From positions 35,676 to 99,675 of the forward strand of contig CAWJBI010000068.1 in assembly GCA_963841065.1 (NCBI GenBank): a DNA stretch of 64,000 bases, written 5' to 3'. Positions within the stretch are counted from its first letter, which is position 1. Each line of letters opens with the position of its first letter. Under the pieces are notes generated by a model. The model was given only the letters and a program-made list of their open reading frames with translations, was not told the origin of the DNA and made no database searches. A program made the translations under genes and the position numbers. This DNA is from M0108 sp963841065. Lineage in GTDB: Bacteria > Pseudomonadota > Gammaproteobacteria > Chromatiales > Chromatiaceae. Of this stretch, positions 1 through 8,315 are shown in pieces.

Positions 1-366
1 CCGAAACACGAACTGAACCTCAACACCCAGGTCAACCGCATCGATGAGATAACCTTCGAGGTCATTTTATCGGTCACCGTTACCACCCATCTGGGCGACC
101 AGACGGCCTTCATCGTCGAGGTCCAGCAGGCGGGTCTGGTGGGCGTCAAGGGCTTTTCCGAACAGGAACTGGGACCCTTGCTGGGGGCCTATTGCCCGAA
201 TCTTCTCTTCCCCTATGCCCGCGAAGCCATCTCGGACCTCGTGAGCAAGGGCAGCTTCCCGCAGCTTCTGCTCCAGCCGGTCAATTTCGAGGTCCTCTAT
301 GCCCAGCGCCAGCGGGAAATGATGGAGGAGATGCAAAAGCAGGCCGGTGGCACCGCGATCAACTGA
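1..366 (+). CDS. secB: Protein-export chaperone SecB (5' end outside window)
   Basis: SecB is a cytosolic tetrameric chaperone that holds unfolded preproteins and delivers them to SecA for Sec export. The open frame runs from base 1 without a start codon, so the N-terminal part is missing; 121 codons remain of a family usually about 150-170 aa. Recognisable pieces are the beta-strand core (TTHLGDQTAFIVEVQQAG), the segment LLGAYCPNLLFPYAREAISD and the C-terminal helix with PQLLLQPVNFEVLYAQR, all typical of SecB. It ends 13 bases before gpsA; a secB-gpsA-trmL neighbourhood is common in gammaproteobacteria. Confidence 0.96.
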   Translation, partial: PKHELNLNTQVNRIDEITFEVILSVTVTTHLGDQTAFIVEVQQAGLVGVKGFSEQELGPLLGAYCPNLLFPYAREAISDLVSKGSFPQLLLQPVNFEVLYAQRQREMMEEMQKQAGGTAIN

Positions 367-379
367 TCAGCCTCTCCCC

Positions 380-1385
380 ATGACCCCATCCATGGCACCC
401 ATCGCGGTCCTCGGGGCCGGCTCTTGGGGCACGGCCCTCGCCCTGGTGGTCGCGCGCAATGGCTACCCGGTCCGGCTGTGGGACCACTGGCCCGCGCAGG
501 TCGCCGATCTCACCCAGGACCGGGAAAATCGCCGCTTTCTGCCAGGTTTTCCGCTACCGGACAACATAGAACCCGTATCGGATCTGGGTCAGGCCCTTGG
601 AGGGTGTGGCCGAGATCCTGGTGGTCGTGCCCAGCCACGGCTTTGCGGCCTTGTTGCGGGCCTTGCCGCCCCTCGGACCCGACGTGGGGCTGGCCTGGGC
701 CACCAAGGGCCTGGAGCCGGGGACGAATCGCCTCTTGCACGAGGTGGCCCTGGACGTCCTGGGGCCGCGTGATGTGGCGGTTGTTTCGGGCCCGAGCTTT
801 GCCGCCGAGGTGGCGAGGGGCCTGCCCACGGCGGTCACGGTGGCCTCGCCCCAGCTTGAGCAGGCGCGGCGGGTGGCGGCCTACCTCCATGGCGAGCGTT
901 TCCGCGCCTATACCAGCGACGACCTCATCGGAGTCCAGGTGGGCGGGGCGGCCAAGAATGTCCTGGCCATCGCCACCGGCATCGCGGATGGGCTGGGCTT
1001 CGGTGCCAACACCCGCGCGGCCCTCATTACCCGTGGCCTGGCGGAACTGACGCGCTTCGGGACGGCCTTGGGGGGGCGGCTGGAGACCTTCATGGGGCTG
1101 GCCGGACTGGGCGACCTGGTACTGACCTGTACCGATGACCAATCCCGCAACCGCCGCTTGGGCCTGGCCCTGGCGCGGGGAGCGAGCGTGGAGGAGGCGA
1201 GGCGCCAGATTGGCCAGGAGGTGGAAGGTGTCATCACGGCCCGTTCCGTCCACCATCTTGCCCAGCGACTGGGGGTAGAGATGCCTATTGGCGAACAGGT
1301 ATACCGCGTCCTCTACGAGGGCCGGACGCCGGAAGAGGCTACCCGCAGCCTCCTCGCGCGCGAAAGTAAGTCCGAGGTGGATTGA
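380..1385 (+). CDS. gpsA: Glycerol-3-phosphate dehydrogenase [NAD(P)+], reading frame broken once
   Basis: GpsA reduces dihydroxyacetone phosphate to sn-glycerol-3-phosphate, the backbone for phospholipids. The N-terminal Rossmann fold starts with VLGAGSWGTALA. The second half has SGPSFAAEVARGLPTA, the active-site region QVGGAAKNVLAIATGIADGL and MGLAGLGDLVLTCT. The two halves are in different frames: the first is in frame to about base 597, and the second continues from EGVAEILVVVPSHG one base later. Dropping one T in gcccttggag at about 595-600 joins them into roughly 334 aa, the normal length. The start at 380 (MTPSMAPIAVLG) is chosen by alignment with the fold; the ATG at 392 is an alternative. 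One sequencing insertion is the simplest explanation. Confidence 0.9.
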
Positions 1386-1451
1386 GCAGAGGTCGGAATG
1401 AGTTGCCTGGCCAGTTCGCCGGGGCGCTCACCCGGTCCTGACTCAGCCTCA

Positions 1452-1919
1452 TCAACGCCCTGCCCCCCTGAAACCTTGTTGCCGCCAGGCCTCGTAGAGG
1501 ACGATGGCTACGGCGTTGGACAGATTGAGGCTGCGATTGCCGGGGCGCATGGGGATGAAGATGCGGCGGTCACCCGGTATGCCATCCAGCAGTTCGGATG
1601 GCAACCCCCGGGTCTCGGGACCAAAGAGCAGGGCATCGCCCGGCAGAAAGAGGGTCTCGGCGAGGGACAGGTTGCCCCGAGTCGTGCAGGCCATGAGCCG
1701 AGGCGGGGATTGCGTCCGGACATAGGTGGAAAAGTCCGGGTGGACCTGGACGCTGACCCACTCCCGGTAATCGAGCCCAGCCCGCCTCAAGCGGCGGTCA
1801 TCGAGGACGAAGCCCAGGGGCTCAATCAGATGCAACCGGGCTCCGGCATTGGCGCAAAGGCGCATGATGTTGCCGGTATTGGGCGGGATCTCGGGCTGGT
1901 AAAGGACGACATCGAACAT
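1452..1919 (-). CDS. trmL: tRNA (cytidine(34)-2'-O)-methyltransferase TrmL
   Basis: This is a SPOUT (trefoil-knot) methyltransferase that 2'-O-methylates the wobble base of tRNA-Leu isoacceptors using SAM. Family marks are MFDVVLYQPEIPPNTGNIMR at the start, LFGPETRGLP in the middle and the knot segment RSLNLSNAVAIVLYEAWRQ near the end. The open frame extends 15 codons further upstream, but MFDVVLYQPEIPPNTGN is the usual N-terminus, so I start at 1919, giving 155 aa. It converges with gpsA and is divergent from the dihydroorotate dehydrogenase gene. Confidence 0.94.
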   Translation of the reverse strand: MFDVVLYQPEIPPNTGNIMRLCANAGARLHLIEPLGFVLDDRRLRRAGLDYREWVSVQVHPDFSTYVRTQSPPRLMACTTRGNLSLAETLFLPGDALLFGPETRGLPSELLDGIPGDRRIFIPMRPGNRSLNLSNAVAIVLYEAWRQQGFRGAGR

Positions 1920-1969
1920 CGGAATCAAGGTGCTAGCCTCAGGGCACGGCTGGCTCGGGAGCATTGGAC

Positions 1970-2980
1970 ATGGCGTTGGATATCAAGACCGACCCCCGAC
2001 TGCGCATCGATTTCTGCGGCCTGGACTTCGCGACCCCCTTGGTGCTCTTGTCCGGCTGTGTGGGATTTGGCGAGGAGTATACGCGCATCCAGGGCTTCTC
2101 CAACCGCGAGGCGGGCGCCGTCTGCCTCAAGGGCACCACCCAGGCGCCCCGGCTCGGTAATGCCCCTCACCGCCTGTGCGAGACCCCCGCTGGCATGATC
2201 AACGCCATTGGCTTGCAGAATCCCGGGGTGGATCGGGTCATCGGCGAGATCCTGCCCACCCTGGATTTCAACGAGACCCACTTCATCGCCAACGTCTCCG
2301 GCTCCAGCGTCGAGGAGTACTACGAGGTCACCCGGCGCTTCGACGACAGCCCGATCAGCGCCATTGAGATCAACATCTCCTGCCCGAACGTCAAGGAGGG
2401 CGGTGTGGCCTTTGGCAATGATGTGCGCATGTCGGCCCAAGTCGTCGCTGCCTGCCGCAAGGCCACGCGCAAGCCCCTCATTACCAAGCTGTCGCCCAAC
2501 CAGACCGACATTGCGGGCAATGCCCGGGCCTGCCTGGAGGCCGGCTCGGATGCCTTCGCGGCCATCAATACCCTCATGGGCATGGCCATCGACATCGAGA
2601 GCCGGATGCCGGTCATAGGTAACAATCAGGGCGGTCTGTCCGGTCCCGCCATCAAGCCCATTGCCCTGCTCAAGGTCCATCAGGTCTATCAAGTCTGCCG
2701 TGACCATGGGGTACCTATCATTGGCCAAGGGGGCATCACCTGCGCCGCCGACGCCCTGGAATTCCTCATCGCCGGCGCCAGTGCCGTAGGCATCGGCACC
2801 GCCCTCTTTTACGACCCCTTGATCCTGGCCAAGATCAACCAGGGCATTCTCAACTATCTGGATCGCCAGGGCCTGGTGGGCTTAGCCCAGTTGACGGGCT
2901 CCCTGCGCCTCCACGGCCAGCCGGTACCGGCCTGTGGTTGCTCAGAACCCCAAGACGGGGTCAAGCACCTGCCTCGGTAG
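1970..2980 (+). CDS. Dihydroorotate dehydrogenase, class 1B-like catalytic subunit
   Basis: This is an FMN-binding TIM-barrel protein of the dihydroorotate dehydrogenase family, which makes orotate in pyrimidine synthesis. NISCPNVKEGG carries the Cys that serves as catalytic base in soluble class 1 enzymes (membrane class 2 enzymes use Ser). GQGGITCAADALEFLIAGAS and GIGTALFYDP form the phosphate/FMN-binding C-terminal part. There is no N-terminal membrane segment. The ATG at 1970 has GGGA nine bases upstream, giving 336 aa. No PyrK-like Fe-S/FAD partner lies beside it, so the electron acceptor is unknown and a related dihydropyrimidine or other dehydrogenase cannot be excluded. Confidence 0.85.
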   Translation: MALDIKTDPRLRIDFCGLDFATPLVLLSGCVGFGEEYTRIQGFSNREAGAVCLKGTTQAPRLGNAPHRLCETPAGMINAIGLQNPGVDRVIGEILPTLDFNETHFIANVSGSSVEEYYEVTRRFDDSPISAIEINISCPNVKEGGVAFGNDVRMSAQVVAACRKATRKPLITKLSPNQTDIAGNARACLEAGSDAFAAINTLMGMAIDIESRMPVIGNNQGGLSGPAIKPIALLKVHQVYQVCRDHGVPIIGQGGITCAADALEFLIAGASAVGIGTALFYDPLILAKINQGILNYLDRQGLVGLAQLTGSLRLHGQPVPACGCSEPQDGVKHLPR

Positions 2981-2987
2981 ATTTCGT

Positions 2988-3018
2988 TTGACCCGGATTA
3001 GTCTCCCCATGCTATATT
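2988..3018 (+). promoter_or_regulatory. Possible sigma-70 promoter for the 75-aa small-protein gene
   Basis: TTGACC (2988-2993) and TATATT (3013-3018) are separated by 19 bases, about 70 bases before the ATG at 3088. The hexamers are good but the spacer is longer than ideal. Confidence 0.35.
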
Positions 3019-3087
3019 AAGAATTCGGCATACACTAAATAAGCCGGCGGAATTCAAGATTTATCGAGGCAGTTGGGAGAGAGATCC

Positions 3088-3315
3088 ATGAGTGACATCG
3101 CGGCGTTGAAAAAAGAGAAGCAAGAGCTGATCGACAAGATGCTGGTAATGCAGAAGCAGTTCATTGCCCATGAGCATGAGCATGGCGTCACCGGCAAGGA
3201 CTACTGGGCATCCACTGACGGGCTCCTCGCCAATTACCGTCATGAATACAGCGAGATGGCGACTCGCGTCGTCGATCTAGCCCACGAGATCGTCGGCTCC
3301 GCCCGCAATTATTAA
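3088..3315 (+). CDS. Small conserved-looking protein of unknown function (75 aa)
   Basis: I do not recognise the family. The protein starts MSDIAALKKEKQELIDKM and is largely charged and probably helical, with a His/Glu cluster (FIAHEHEHG, residues about 23-31) and a C-terminal EIVGSARNY; it has no membrane segment or signal peptide. The ATG at 3088 follows GGGAGAGA by five to six bases, an excellent ribosome site; an upstream in-frame TTG at 3073 overlaps that site and is rejected. A promoter-like pair lies upstream and a textbook terminator lies 54 bases downstream, so this looks like a well-expressed single-gene unit. Confidence 0.75.
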   Translation: MSDIAALKKEKQELIDKMLVMQKQFIAHEHEHGVTGKDYWASTDGLLANYRHEYSEMATRVVDLAHEIVGSARNY

Positions 3316-3368
3316 CGCTTATTCCGGGCCAGCAACACACACTTCGTGCCTGCCGGCTCCCGGCACCC

Positions 3369-3400
3369 AAATACCCGCGGTTTCGCGGGTATTTGTGTTT
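3369..3400 (+). terminator. Intrinsic terminator after the 75-aa protein gene
   Basis: This is a perfect 11-bp stem (3369-3379 with 3384-3394, core ACCCGCG/CGCGGGT) with a GTTT loop and a GTGTTT tail. The stem is flanked by A and T runs, so it could also stop the leftward transcript of the opposing gene that ends at 3423. Confidence 0.8.
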
Positions 3401-3422
3401 AGAAGGCGCGGCTGGCCTGGGA

Positions 3423-4193
3423 TCAGGCATCCATCCGCGGTGGCCGGTATAGGTCCTGACTGACCAGGTCGATGCCGCATTCAAGCTCCGCAAACCAATC
3501 CAGAAATTCCTGAACCGCCGCCGCACCCTCAATGAAGCGGCCATGCTGGGGCACTAACTTCTCCACGGCCAGATCCCGCACCATGTTGGCCCAGAAGCGA
3601 CAGACCTTATTGGCCCCCATGTGGCGGCGATGAAAGGGCTCCATCCAAGGCAGAATTTCCGCCAGCTTCGTCACCGGGTTATGAAGTCCCTGGGGGGGAA
3701 AGTTAGCGCCAACATCGCCCGAAAAGAGGATGCGACTAACCGGATCATAAAAGGAGAAGTTGCCCTCCGCATGGAGAAAGTGGGCGGGCAAGGCCTGGAT
3801 TTGCGAATTGCCGAGCGGCAGATTATGCCCCTGATCTGGGATAGAGATGACCCGGTCGGCAAGCCTGCCGGGGTGCGTAAGGTGTGGAATGAACCGCTCC
3901 CAGACCGCCGGCATCACGATCTTGCAGGAGGTTTGCGTCAGCCAGAGATCCAGCGAGGAGATGACATCTGGGTCCTGGTGGGAGGCCAGGACATAGTTGG
4001 GGCCGTCGCAGCCCAGGTAGGCGCACAGGGCGCTCTGAAGGGCCGAAAAGGTCATCTCGCCACCGGGATCCAACAGGGCCGCCTCGCCCCAATCCAGGAT
4101 CAGGGCCTGATTGGCCTGTATCGCCTCGCCAGTCACCAAATTCTGGAAGAGGATGCCGATGTGGTGGCCATCGTTGTAGAGTTCCAGGGCCAT
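3423..4193 (-). CDS. MBL-fold protein with oxygen-binding di-iron (ODP) domain
   Basis: This is a 256-aa metallo-beta-lactamase-fold protein of the flavodiiron/ODP type. The first metal motif is ASHQDPDVISS (about residues 90-100), which replaces the classic HxHxDH. Further ligands sit in HFLHAEGNFSFYD, LFSGDVGANF and VPQHGRFIEG. Flavodiiron proteins reduce O2 or NO through this di-iron site with a fused flavodoxin domain; here no flavodoxin or rubredoxin domain is present, so a sensor-like or partner-dependent role in oxygen or redox handling is more likely. It converges with the 75-aa protein gene. The assignment to the fold is firm, the function is inferred. Confidence 0.8.
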   Translation of the reverse strand: MALELYNDGHHIGILFQNLVTGEAIQANQALILDWGEAALLDPGGEMTFSALQSALCAYLGCDGPNYVLASHQDPDVISSLDLWLTQTSCKIVMPAVWERFIPHLTHPGRLADRVISIPDQGHNLPLGNSQIQALPAHFLHAEGNFSFYDPVSRILFSGDVGANFPPQGLHNPVTKLAEILPWMEPFHRRHMGANKVCRFWANMVRDLAVEKLVPQHGRFIEGAAAVQEFLDWFAELECGIDLVSQDLYRPPRMDA

Positions 4194-4309
4194 ATTTACT
4201 CCGCCATGGGTAAGGGCTGAGAATCGAAGCGCGATCTTTACCGACCCAGGAGGTAATCACAAGCTCCGGGGACATAATCCAGCGGGTAGAATCACCCAGA
4301 GGGTAGCGG

Positions 4310-4966
4310 ATGATCGGGGGCTATGAGTGGCCGACAACCACTAGCGAAGCGCGGGGGATCCAGGACCGGTTGCGTGACCAAGTGATGCGCCGGGATGAGC
4401 TGATCCAGGTGCGGCGAGTGGCGGGGATGGACGTGGGCTTTCCGGAGGGTGGGACCGAAACCCGGGCGGCGGTCGCGGTGCTGTCCTTTCCCGATCTGCA
4501 GCTCATGGAAAGCTCCTTGGCACGGCGCCGCACGGTCTTTCCCTATGTGCCTGGCCTGCTTTCCTTCCGCGAGGCGCCGGCCTTGCTGGAGGCACTGGCG
4601 GGTCTGAGCGAGCCCCCGCATCTGCTGCTGTGCGATGGTCAGGGTTATGCCCACCCACGTCGCTTCGGGCTGGCCTGCCACCTGGGTGTCCTCACGGGCC
4701 TGCCTAGCATCGGCGTCGCCAAATCCCGCCTGATCGGAGAACACGGACCCTTGGGGCCGGAGAAGGGCGACTGGATGCCGCTTTGGCATCAAGGAGAGAT
4801 CATTGGCGCCCTGGTGCGCACCCGGCGGAATGTTCAGCCCCTCTATGTCTCGGTGGGACACAAGATCAGTTTGGAGACGGCAGTCCGCTATGTCTTGGCA
4901 TGCACTACCCGCTTTCGCCTGCCAGAGACCACCCGCTGGGCACACCGTCTTGCCTCCCTGGAATAG
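4310..4966 (+). CDS. nfi: Endonuclease V (deoxyinosine 3'-endonuclease)
   Basis: Endonuclease V nicks DNA at the second phosphodiester bond 3' to deoxyinosine and starts repair of deaminated adenine. Active-site acidic residues are visible in VAGMDVGF, VPGLLSFREAPALLEAL and LLCDGQGYAHPRRFGLACH, in the right order, followed by GLPSIGVAKSRLIGEHG. At 218 aa it has the family's usual length. It starts at ATG 4310, divergent from the ODP-domain gene. No partner gene is evident nearby. Confidence 0.95.
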   Translation: MIGGYEWPTTTSEARGIQDRLRDQVMRRDELIQVRRVAGMDVGFPEGGTETRAAVAVLSFPDLQLMESSLARRRTVFPYVPGLLSFREAPALLEALAGLSEPPHLLLCDGQGYAHPRRFGLACHLGVLTGLPSIGVAKSRLIGEHGPLGPEKGDWMPLWHQGEIIGALVRTRRNVQPLYVSVGHKISLETAVRYVLACTTRFRLPETTRWAHRLASLE

Positions 4967-5062
4967 GGCATGGCCTATAGCCGAGCATCGGGCTGCCGGG
5001 TTTGAATTGCCAACTACCGTTGGATATGGGAAAGGAGAAGAGTGCATGGCCTGGGGAAGAAC

Positions 5063-5461
5063 TCAGACGGGCCGCACATGCTCGATATACTTGGGCAAGT
5101 CTGTCATTTCCATGCGGATAGACGTGGCCCTGACCTTCAGATGTGTGTTTGTGTCACGAAAGCTGAAGTCACAGCCGACACATCCCCGGCTTGACAGGGG
5201 CAAGGGGATCATATCGCGATAGGTGAAGATATTGTCCTCGATATCGCCTCCCACACAGACCAAGGGGCCCGTCGGTGGATCGCCTTCCACTTTGACACCT
5301 TCCATCACCAGATCACCCGTCTGCCACCAACGGGTCGTCTCGCTCGAACCCGTCATGGTTTTCATGATGATGACGCGGGAGAAGTGTAGCCGCAGACAGC
5401 CGTCCTCCAGACGGATGGCCTCCAACTCGGAACCGGGCAATTCAATACTGGCACTATCCAT
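5063..5461 (-). CDS. Hypothetical protein (132 aa)
   Basis: I do not recognise this family. The protein looks beta-rich and cytosolic, without a signal peptide or membrane segment. It contains a run of conserved-looking aromatic and charged residues (TTRWWQTGDLVMEG), and a Gly/Cys pair (RGCVGCDFSFRD) that could bind a metal but is too short a motif to assign. It lies downstream of ntrC on the same strand, with 76 bases between them, so it may share the end of the ntr transcript. The coding call rests on the clean frame and codon use like its neighbours. Confidence 0.65.
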   Translation of the reverse strand: MDSASIELPGSELEAIRLEDGCLRLHFSRVIIMKTMTGSSETTRWWQTGDLVMEGVKVEGDPPTGPLVCVGGDIEDNIFTYRDMIPLPLSSRGCVGCDFSFRDTNTHLKVRATSIRMEMTDLPKYIEHVRPV

Positions 5462-5537
5462 GGTTAATTCCAGGGTCTCAATTGTTGATTAACTAATCAT
5501 TGGGCCCCCGCGGGGCCTTTCAATAGCGCCAGGCCGG

Positions 5538-6965
5538 TCAGGCCTCATCCTCCGGGCTCGTACCCTCCACCTCCATCTTGAGTTCCTTAATCTTGCGGGT
5601 GAGGGTATTGCGACCCCAGCCGAGCAGGCGCGCTGCATCCTGGCGACGTCCCTCGGTATGTTCCAGGGTAGTCACAATGAGGATTCTTTCCAACTCCGGC
5701 AGGGCCAGATCAAGCAGCCCCGCCCCGCCCGCCTTGAGATGATCGCGCGCCCATCGGCGCAGGGCCGATTGCCACAGTTCTTCACTTTCGCGGCCACCGG
5801 TGGGCGCCGCCAGTTCCGTGGGCAGGTCCTCGATGTGTATCTCCTTGCCCGCCGCCATCACGGTAAGCCAGCGCGCGGTGTTTTCCAGTTGGCGAACGTT
5901 CCCTGGCCAGTCGAGGCTTGCCAGACGTTCGGCGGCGCCGAGGGAGAGCACCTTGGGCTCGCAACCCAATTCCGTCGCGGCGGAGCCGAGAAAGTGCCGC
6001 ATGAGCAGGGGGATATCCTCGCGCCGCTCTCGCAGGGCCGGCAGGTGGATGCGAATGACGTTAAGGCGGTGGAAGAGGTCCTCGCGAAAACGGCCCTGTT
6101 GGACGAGGGATTCGAGGTGCTGGTGGGTGGCGGCGATGATGCGCGTATCCACCTTGACCGGGGCCAGACCACCGACACGATAGAACTCGCCGTCCGCCAG
6201 AACCCGTAGCAAGCGGGTCTGGAGTTCCGCCGGCATATCACCAATCTCATCGAGGAAGAGGGTGCCGGTATGGGCTTGCTCAAAGCGACCCTCCCGCCGC
6301 GCCTGGGCGCCCGTGAAGGCCCCCCTTTCATGACCGAAGAGCTCGGATTCCAGCAGGTCATGCGGGATAGCCGCCATATTGAGGGCAATGAAGGGTTTAT
6401 CGGTACGCGGACTGTGGCGGTGGAGCGCGCGGGCCACCAGTTCCTTGCCCGTACCCGATTCCCCGTTGATCAAGACCGTAATATTGGATCGCACGAGACG
6501 GCCAATGGCCCGAAAGACCTCCTGCATGGCCGGGGCCTCGCCGATGATCTCCGCACCCTTCGGCATGGGCTCTTCCGGCGGCCCCCCTTCCTGGGTCTGA
6601 TGACGGCAAGCGCGGCGGACCTGCGCGACGGCCTCGTCGAGATCGAAGGGCTTGGGGAGATATTCGAAGGCACCGCCATGGAAGGCGGACACGGCGCTAT
6701 CCAGATCCGAGTGAGCCGTCATGATAATGACGGGCAGGGACGGATAGCGAGCGGTGATCTGGCCCAGGAGTTCCAAACCATCGATACCAGGCATACGGAC
6801 ATCGGAAAGGATGGCGTCCGGCTGATCGCGCTCTAGGATATCCATGACGCCCACGCCATTGGAAAAGCAGGTGACGTCCATTTCCGCCTTGCGCAGGGCC
6901 CGCTCCAGCACCCAGCGGATGGAGCGGTCATCATCGATGACCCAGACCTTGGGTGCCTTAGTCAT
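5538..6965 (-). CDS. ntrC: Nitrogen regulation response regulator NtrC (NR-I)
   Basis: NtrC activates sigma-54 promoters of nitrogen-assimilation genes when phosphorylated by NtrB. The receiver domain (residues 1-120) has the acidic DDD pocket and phospho-acceptor Asp55 in AILSDVRMPG. The AAA+ domain (about 145-380) has Walker A GESGTGKE and the sigma-54 contact loop GAFTGA. The C-terminal Fis-type helix-turn-helix includes RRQDAARLLGWGRNTLTRKI. At 475 aa the length is normal. It starts one base after the ntrB stop, so the two are translationally linked, in the classic glnA-ntrB-ntrC order. Confidence 0.97.
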   Translation of the reverse strand: MTKAPKVWVIDDDRSIRWVLERALRKAEMDVTCFSNGVGVMDILERDQPDAILSDVRMPGIDGLELLGQITARYPSLPVIIMTAHSDLDSAVSAFHGGAFEYLPKPFDLDEAVAQVRRACRHQTQEGGPPEEPMPKGAEIIGEAPAMQEVFRAIGRLVRSNITVLINGESGTGKELVARALHRHSPRTDKPFIALNMAAIPHDLLESELFGHERGAFTGAQARREGRFEQAHTGTLFLDEIGDMPAELQTRLLRVLADGEFYRVGGLAPVKVDTRIIAATHQHLESLVQQGRFREDLFHRLNVIRIHLPALRERREDIPLLMRHFLGSAATELGCEPKVLSLGAAERLASLDWPGNVRQLENTARWLTVMAAGKEIHIEDLPTELAAPTGGRESEELWQSALRRWARDHLKAGGAGLLDLALPELERILIVTTLEHTEGRRQDAARLLGWGRNTLTRKIKELKMEVEGTSPEDEA

Positions 6966-6966
6966 G

Positions 6967-8040
6967 TCATGTCTCCAACGGCAGATAGACGAAGAATCGG
7001 GCCTCGCCAGGGTGGCTCTCGCACTCGATCAGGCCACCATGCTGGTTGACCAGCTCTTGAGCAATGGGCAGCCCCAAACCGGTACCACCAGCCTGGCCCG
7101 TGACCATGGGAAAAAAGATGCGCTCCTGCAACTCCAAAGGGATGCCGGGGCCGTTGTCGTGGATCTCGACGCGTAGCACGAGACGATGACATTTGCCGCC
7201 CATGGTGAACTGGCGCAACACCCGGGTACGCAGCACGACCAGGCCGGTCGAGCCGGTGGCCTTGACGGCGTTACGCACCAGATTGAGCAGTGCCTGAAAG
7301 AGCCGATCCCCGTCCGCCATGAATTCCGGGATACTGGGATCGTAGTCCCGCTCGAGCAGGGGTCCAGTGGGGTGTTCCGCCAGGATCAGGCTGCGCACCC
7401 GCTCCAGGAGAAAGTGGATATTGACCTTGCCCGGCTTGGGCAGGCGATTGGGGCCCAGCATGCGGTCCATGAGGCCCTGGAGGCGGTCAGCCTCCTCAAT
7501 GATAATGCGGGTGTATTCGCGCAGGGACTTGTCGGGTAGTTCCTGTTCCAGCAGTTGGGCCGCGCCGCGTAACCCGCCGAGGGGGTTCTTGATCTCGTGA
7601 GCCAAGCCACGAATCAGGGCCTGGGTGGCTTGGTGCTGAGACAGCAGGTGCTCCTCGCGACTGATGCGCAGCTGGCGATCAATCTGGTGCAACTCAACTA
7701 GGAGTTCCACCTCCGCCCTGAATTGGTGAATGGGCAGCACGGTGCAATTCACCCGAATGGTCCGTCCATCAACCAGTACAATGTTGATCTCGCGCTCGGT
7801 AAAGGGCTGACGGGTCTGGGCCGCTTGGCGGAGCCGGCTCTCGACGGCGTCGCCAGGACAGATGAGGATATCCATGGCCTGAACGCCCAGCACATAGCGG
7901 GCGCTAACATCGAACAGCATCTCACCGGCCGGGTTGATATGGATGAGACGCAAGTCCTTGTCAAATAAAAGGACAGCGGTATTCAGGTTGTCGAGAATCT
8001 TTTTCTCGAAGCTCGTCTTCCGTGGAGTGGGCGTCTTCAT
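6967..8040 (-). CDS. ntrB: Nitrogen regulation sensor kinase/phosphatase NtrB (NR-II)
   Basis: NtrB is a cytosolic histidine kinase that reads nitrogen status through PII proteins and phosphorylates or dephosphorylates NtrC. There is an N-terminal PAS domain (about residues 15-125, with NTAVLLFDKDLRLIHINPAG), then the H-box GLAHEIKNPLGGLRGAAQLL with His148, the DRLQGLMDRMLGP helix, and an ATPase domain with DNGPGIP and GGTGLGLPIAQ. There is no transmembrane segment, as expected for NtrB. The gene lies between glnA and ntrC; a terminator-like hairpin after glnA suggests it is also read from a weaker promoter of its own. Confidence 0.96.
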   Translation of the reverse strand: MKTPTPRKTSFEKKILDNLNTAVLLFDKDLRLIHINPAGEMLFDVSARYVLGVQAMDILICPGDAVESRLRQAAQTRQPFTEREINIVLVDGRTIRVNCTVLPIHQFRAEVELLVELHQIDRQLRISREEHLLSQHQATQALIRGLAHEIKNPLGGLRGAAQLLEQELPDKSLREYTRIIIEEADRLQGLMDRMLGPNRLPKPGKVNIHFLLERVRSLILAEHPTGPLLERDYDPSIPEFMADGDRLFQALLNLVRNAVKATGSTGLVVLRTRVLRQFTMGGKCHRLVLRVEIHDNGPGIPLELQERIFFPMVTGQAGGTGLGLPIAQELVNQHGGLIECESHPGEARFFVYLPLET

Positions 8041-8229
8041 GCGAGTGACCCAGCAGGTAATTTCCGAGAGTGGGCGCCGTTGAAAGTTAATTTAGCAATA
8101 AGCTTGCCATGCATTACTCAGCGAGTAGCACTATGGTGCTCGCTTCCAGAATAATCCAATGCTCGAAAATGGTGCGAGTGGCTGCCAAATCTGGTCGCTC
8201 CCGGTTTGCTCCCCCGGATTTATGGAAGC

Positions 8230-8251
8230 AAAACGCCCCTCGCGGGGCGTT
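8230..8251 (-). terminator. Terminator or attenuator between glnA and ntrB
   Basis: An 8-bp perfect stem (AACGCCCC/GGGGCGTT, loop of four) is followed by a run of T when read leftward. It lies 65 bases beyond the glnA stop and would reduce read-through into ntrBC, as is known in enteric glnALG operons. Confidence 0.75.
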
Positions 8252-8315
8252 AGTGTTTCACCGATCTTCTGGAAGACGAGACGGGCGCGCGCCCATCTTC
8301 CAGGTTCCGAACTGA

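Noticed and set aside
8127..8140. AGCAC-N4-GTGCT palindrome before ntrB as an NtrC site
   Set aside because: The spacing between GCAC and GTGC is four bases, not the seven of NtrC sites; left as a chance or unrelated palindrome.
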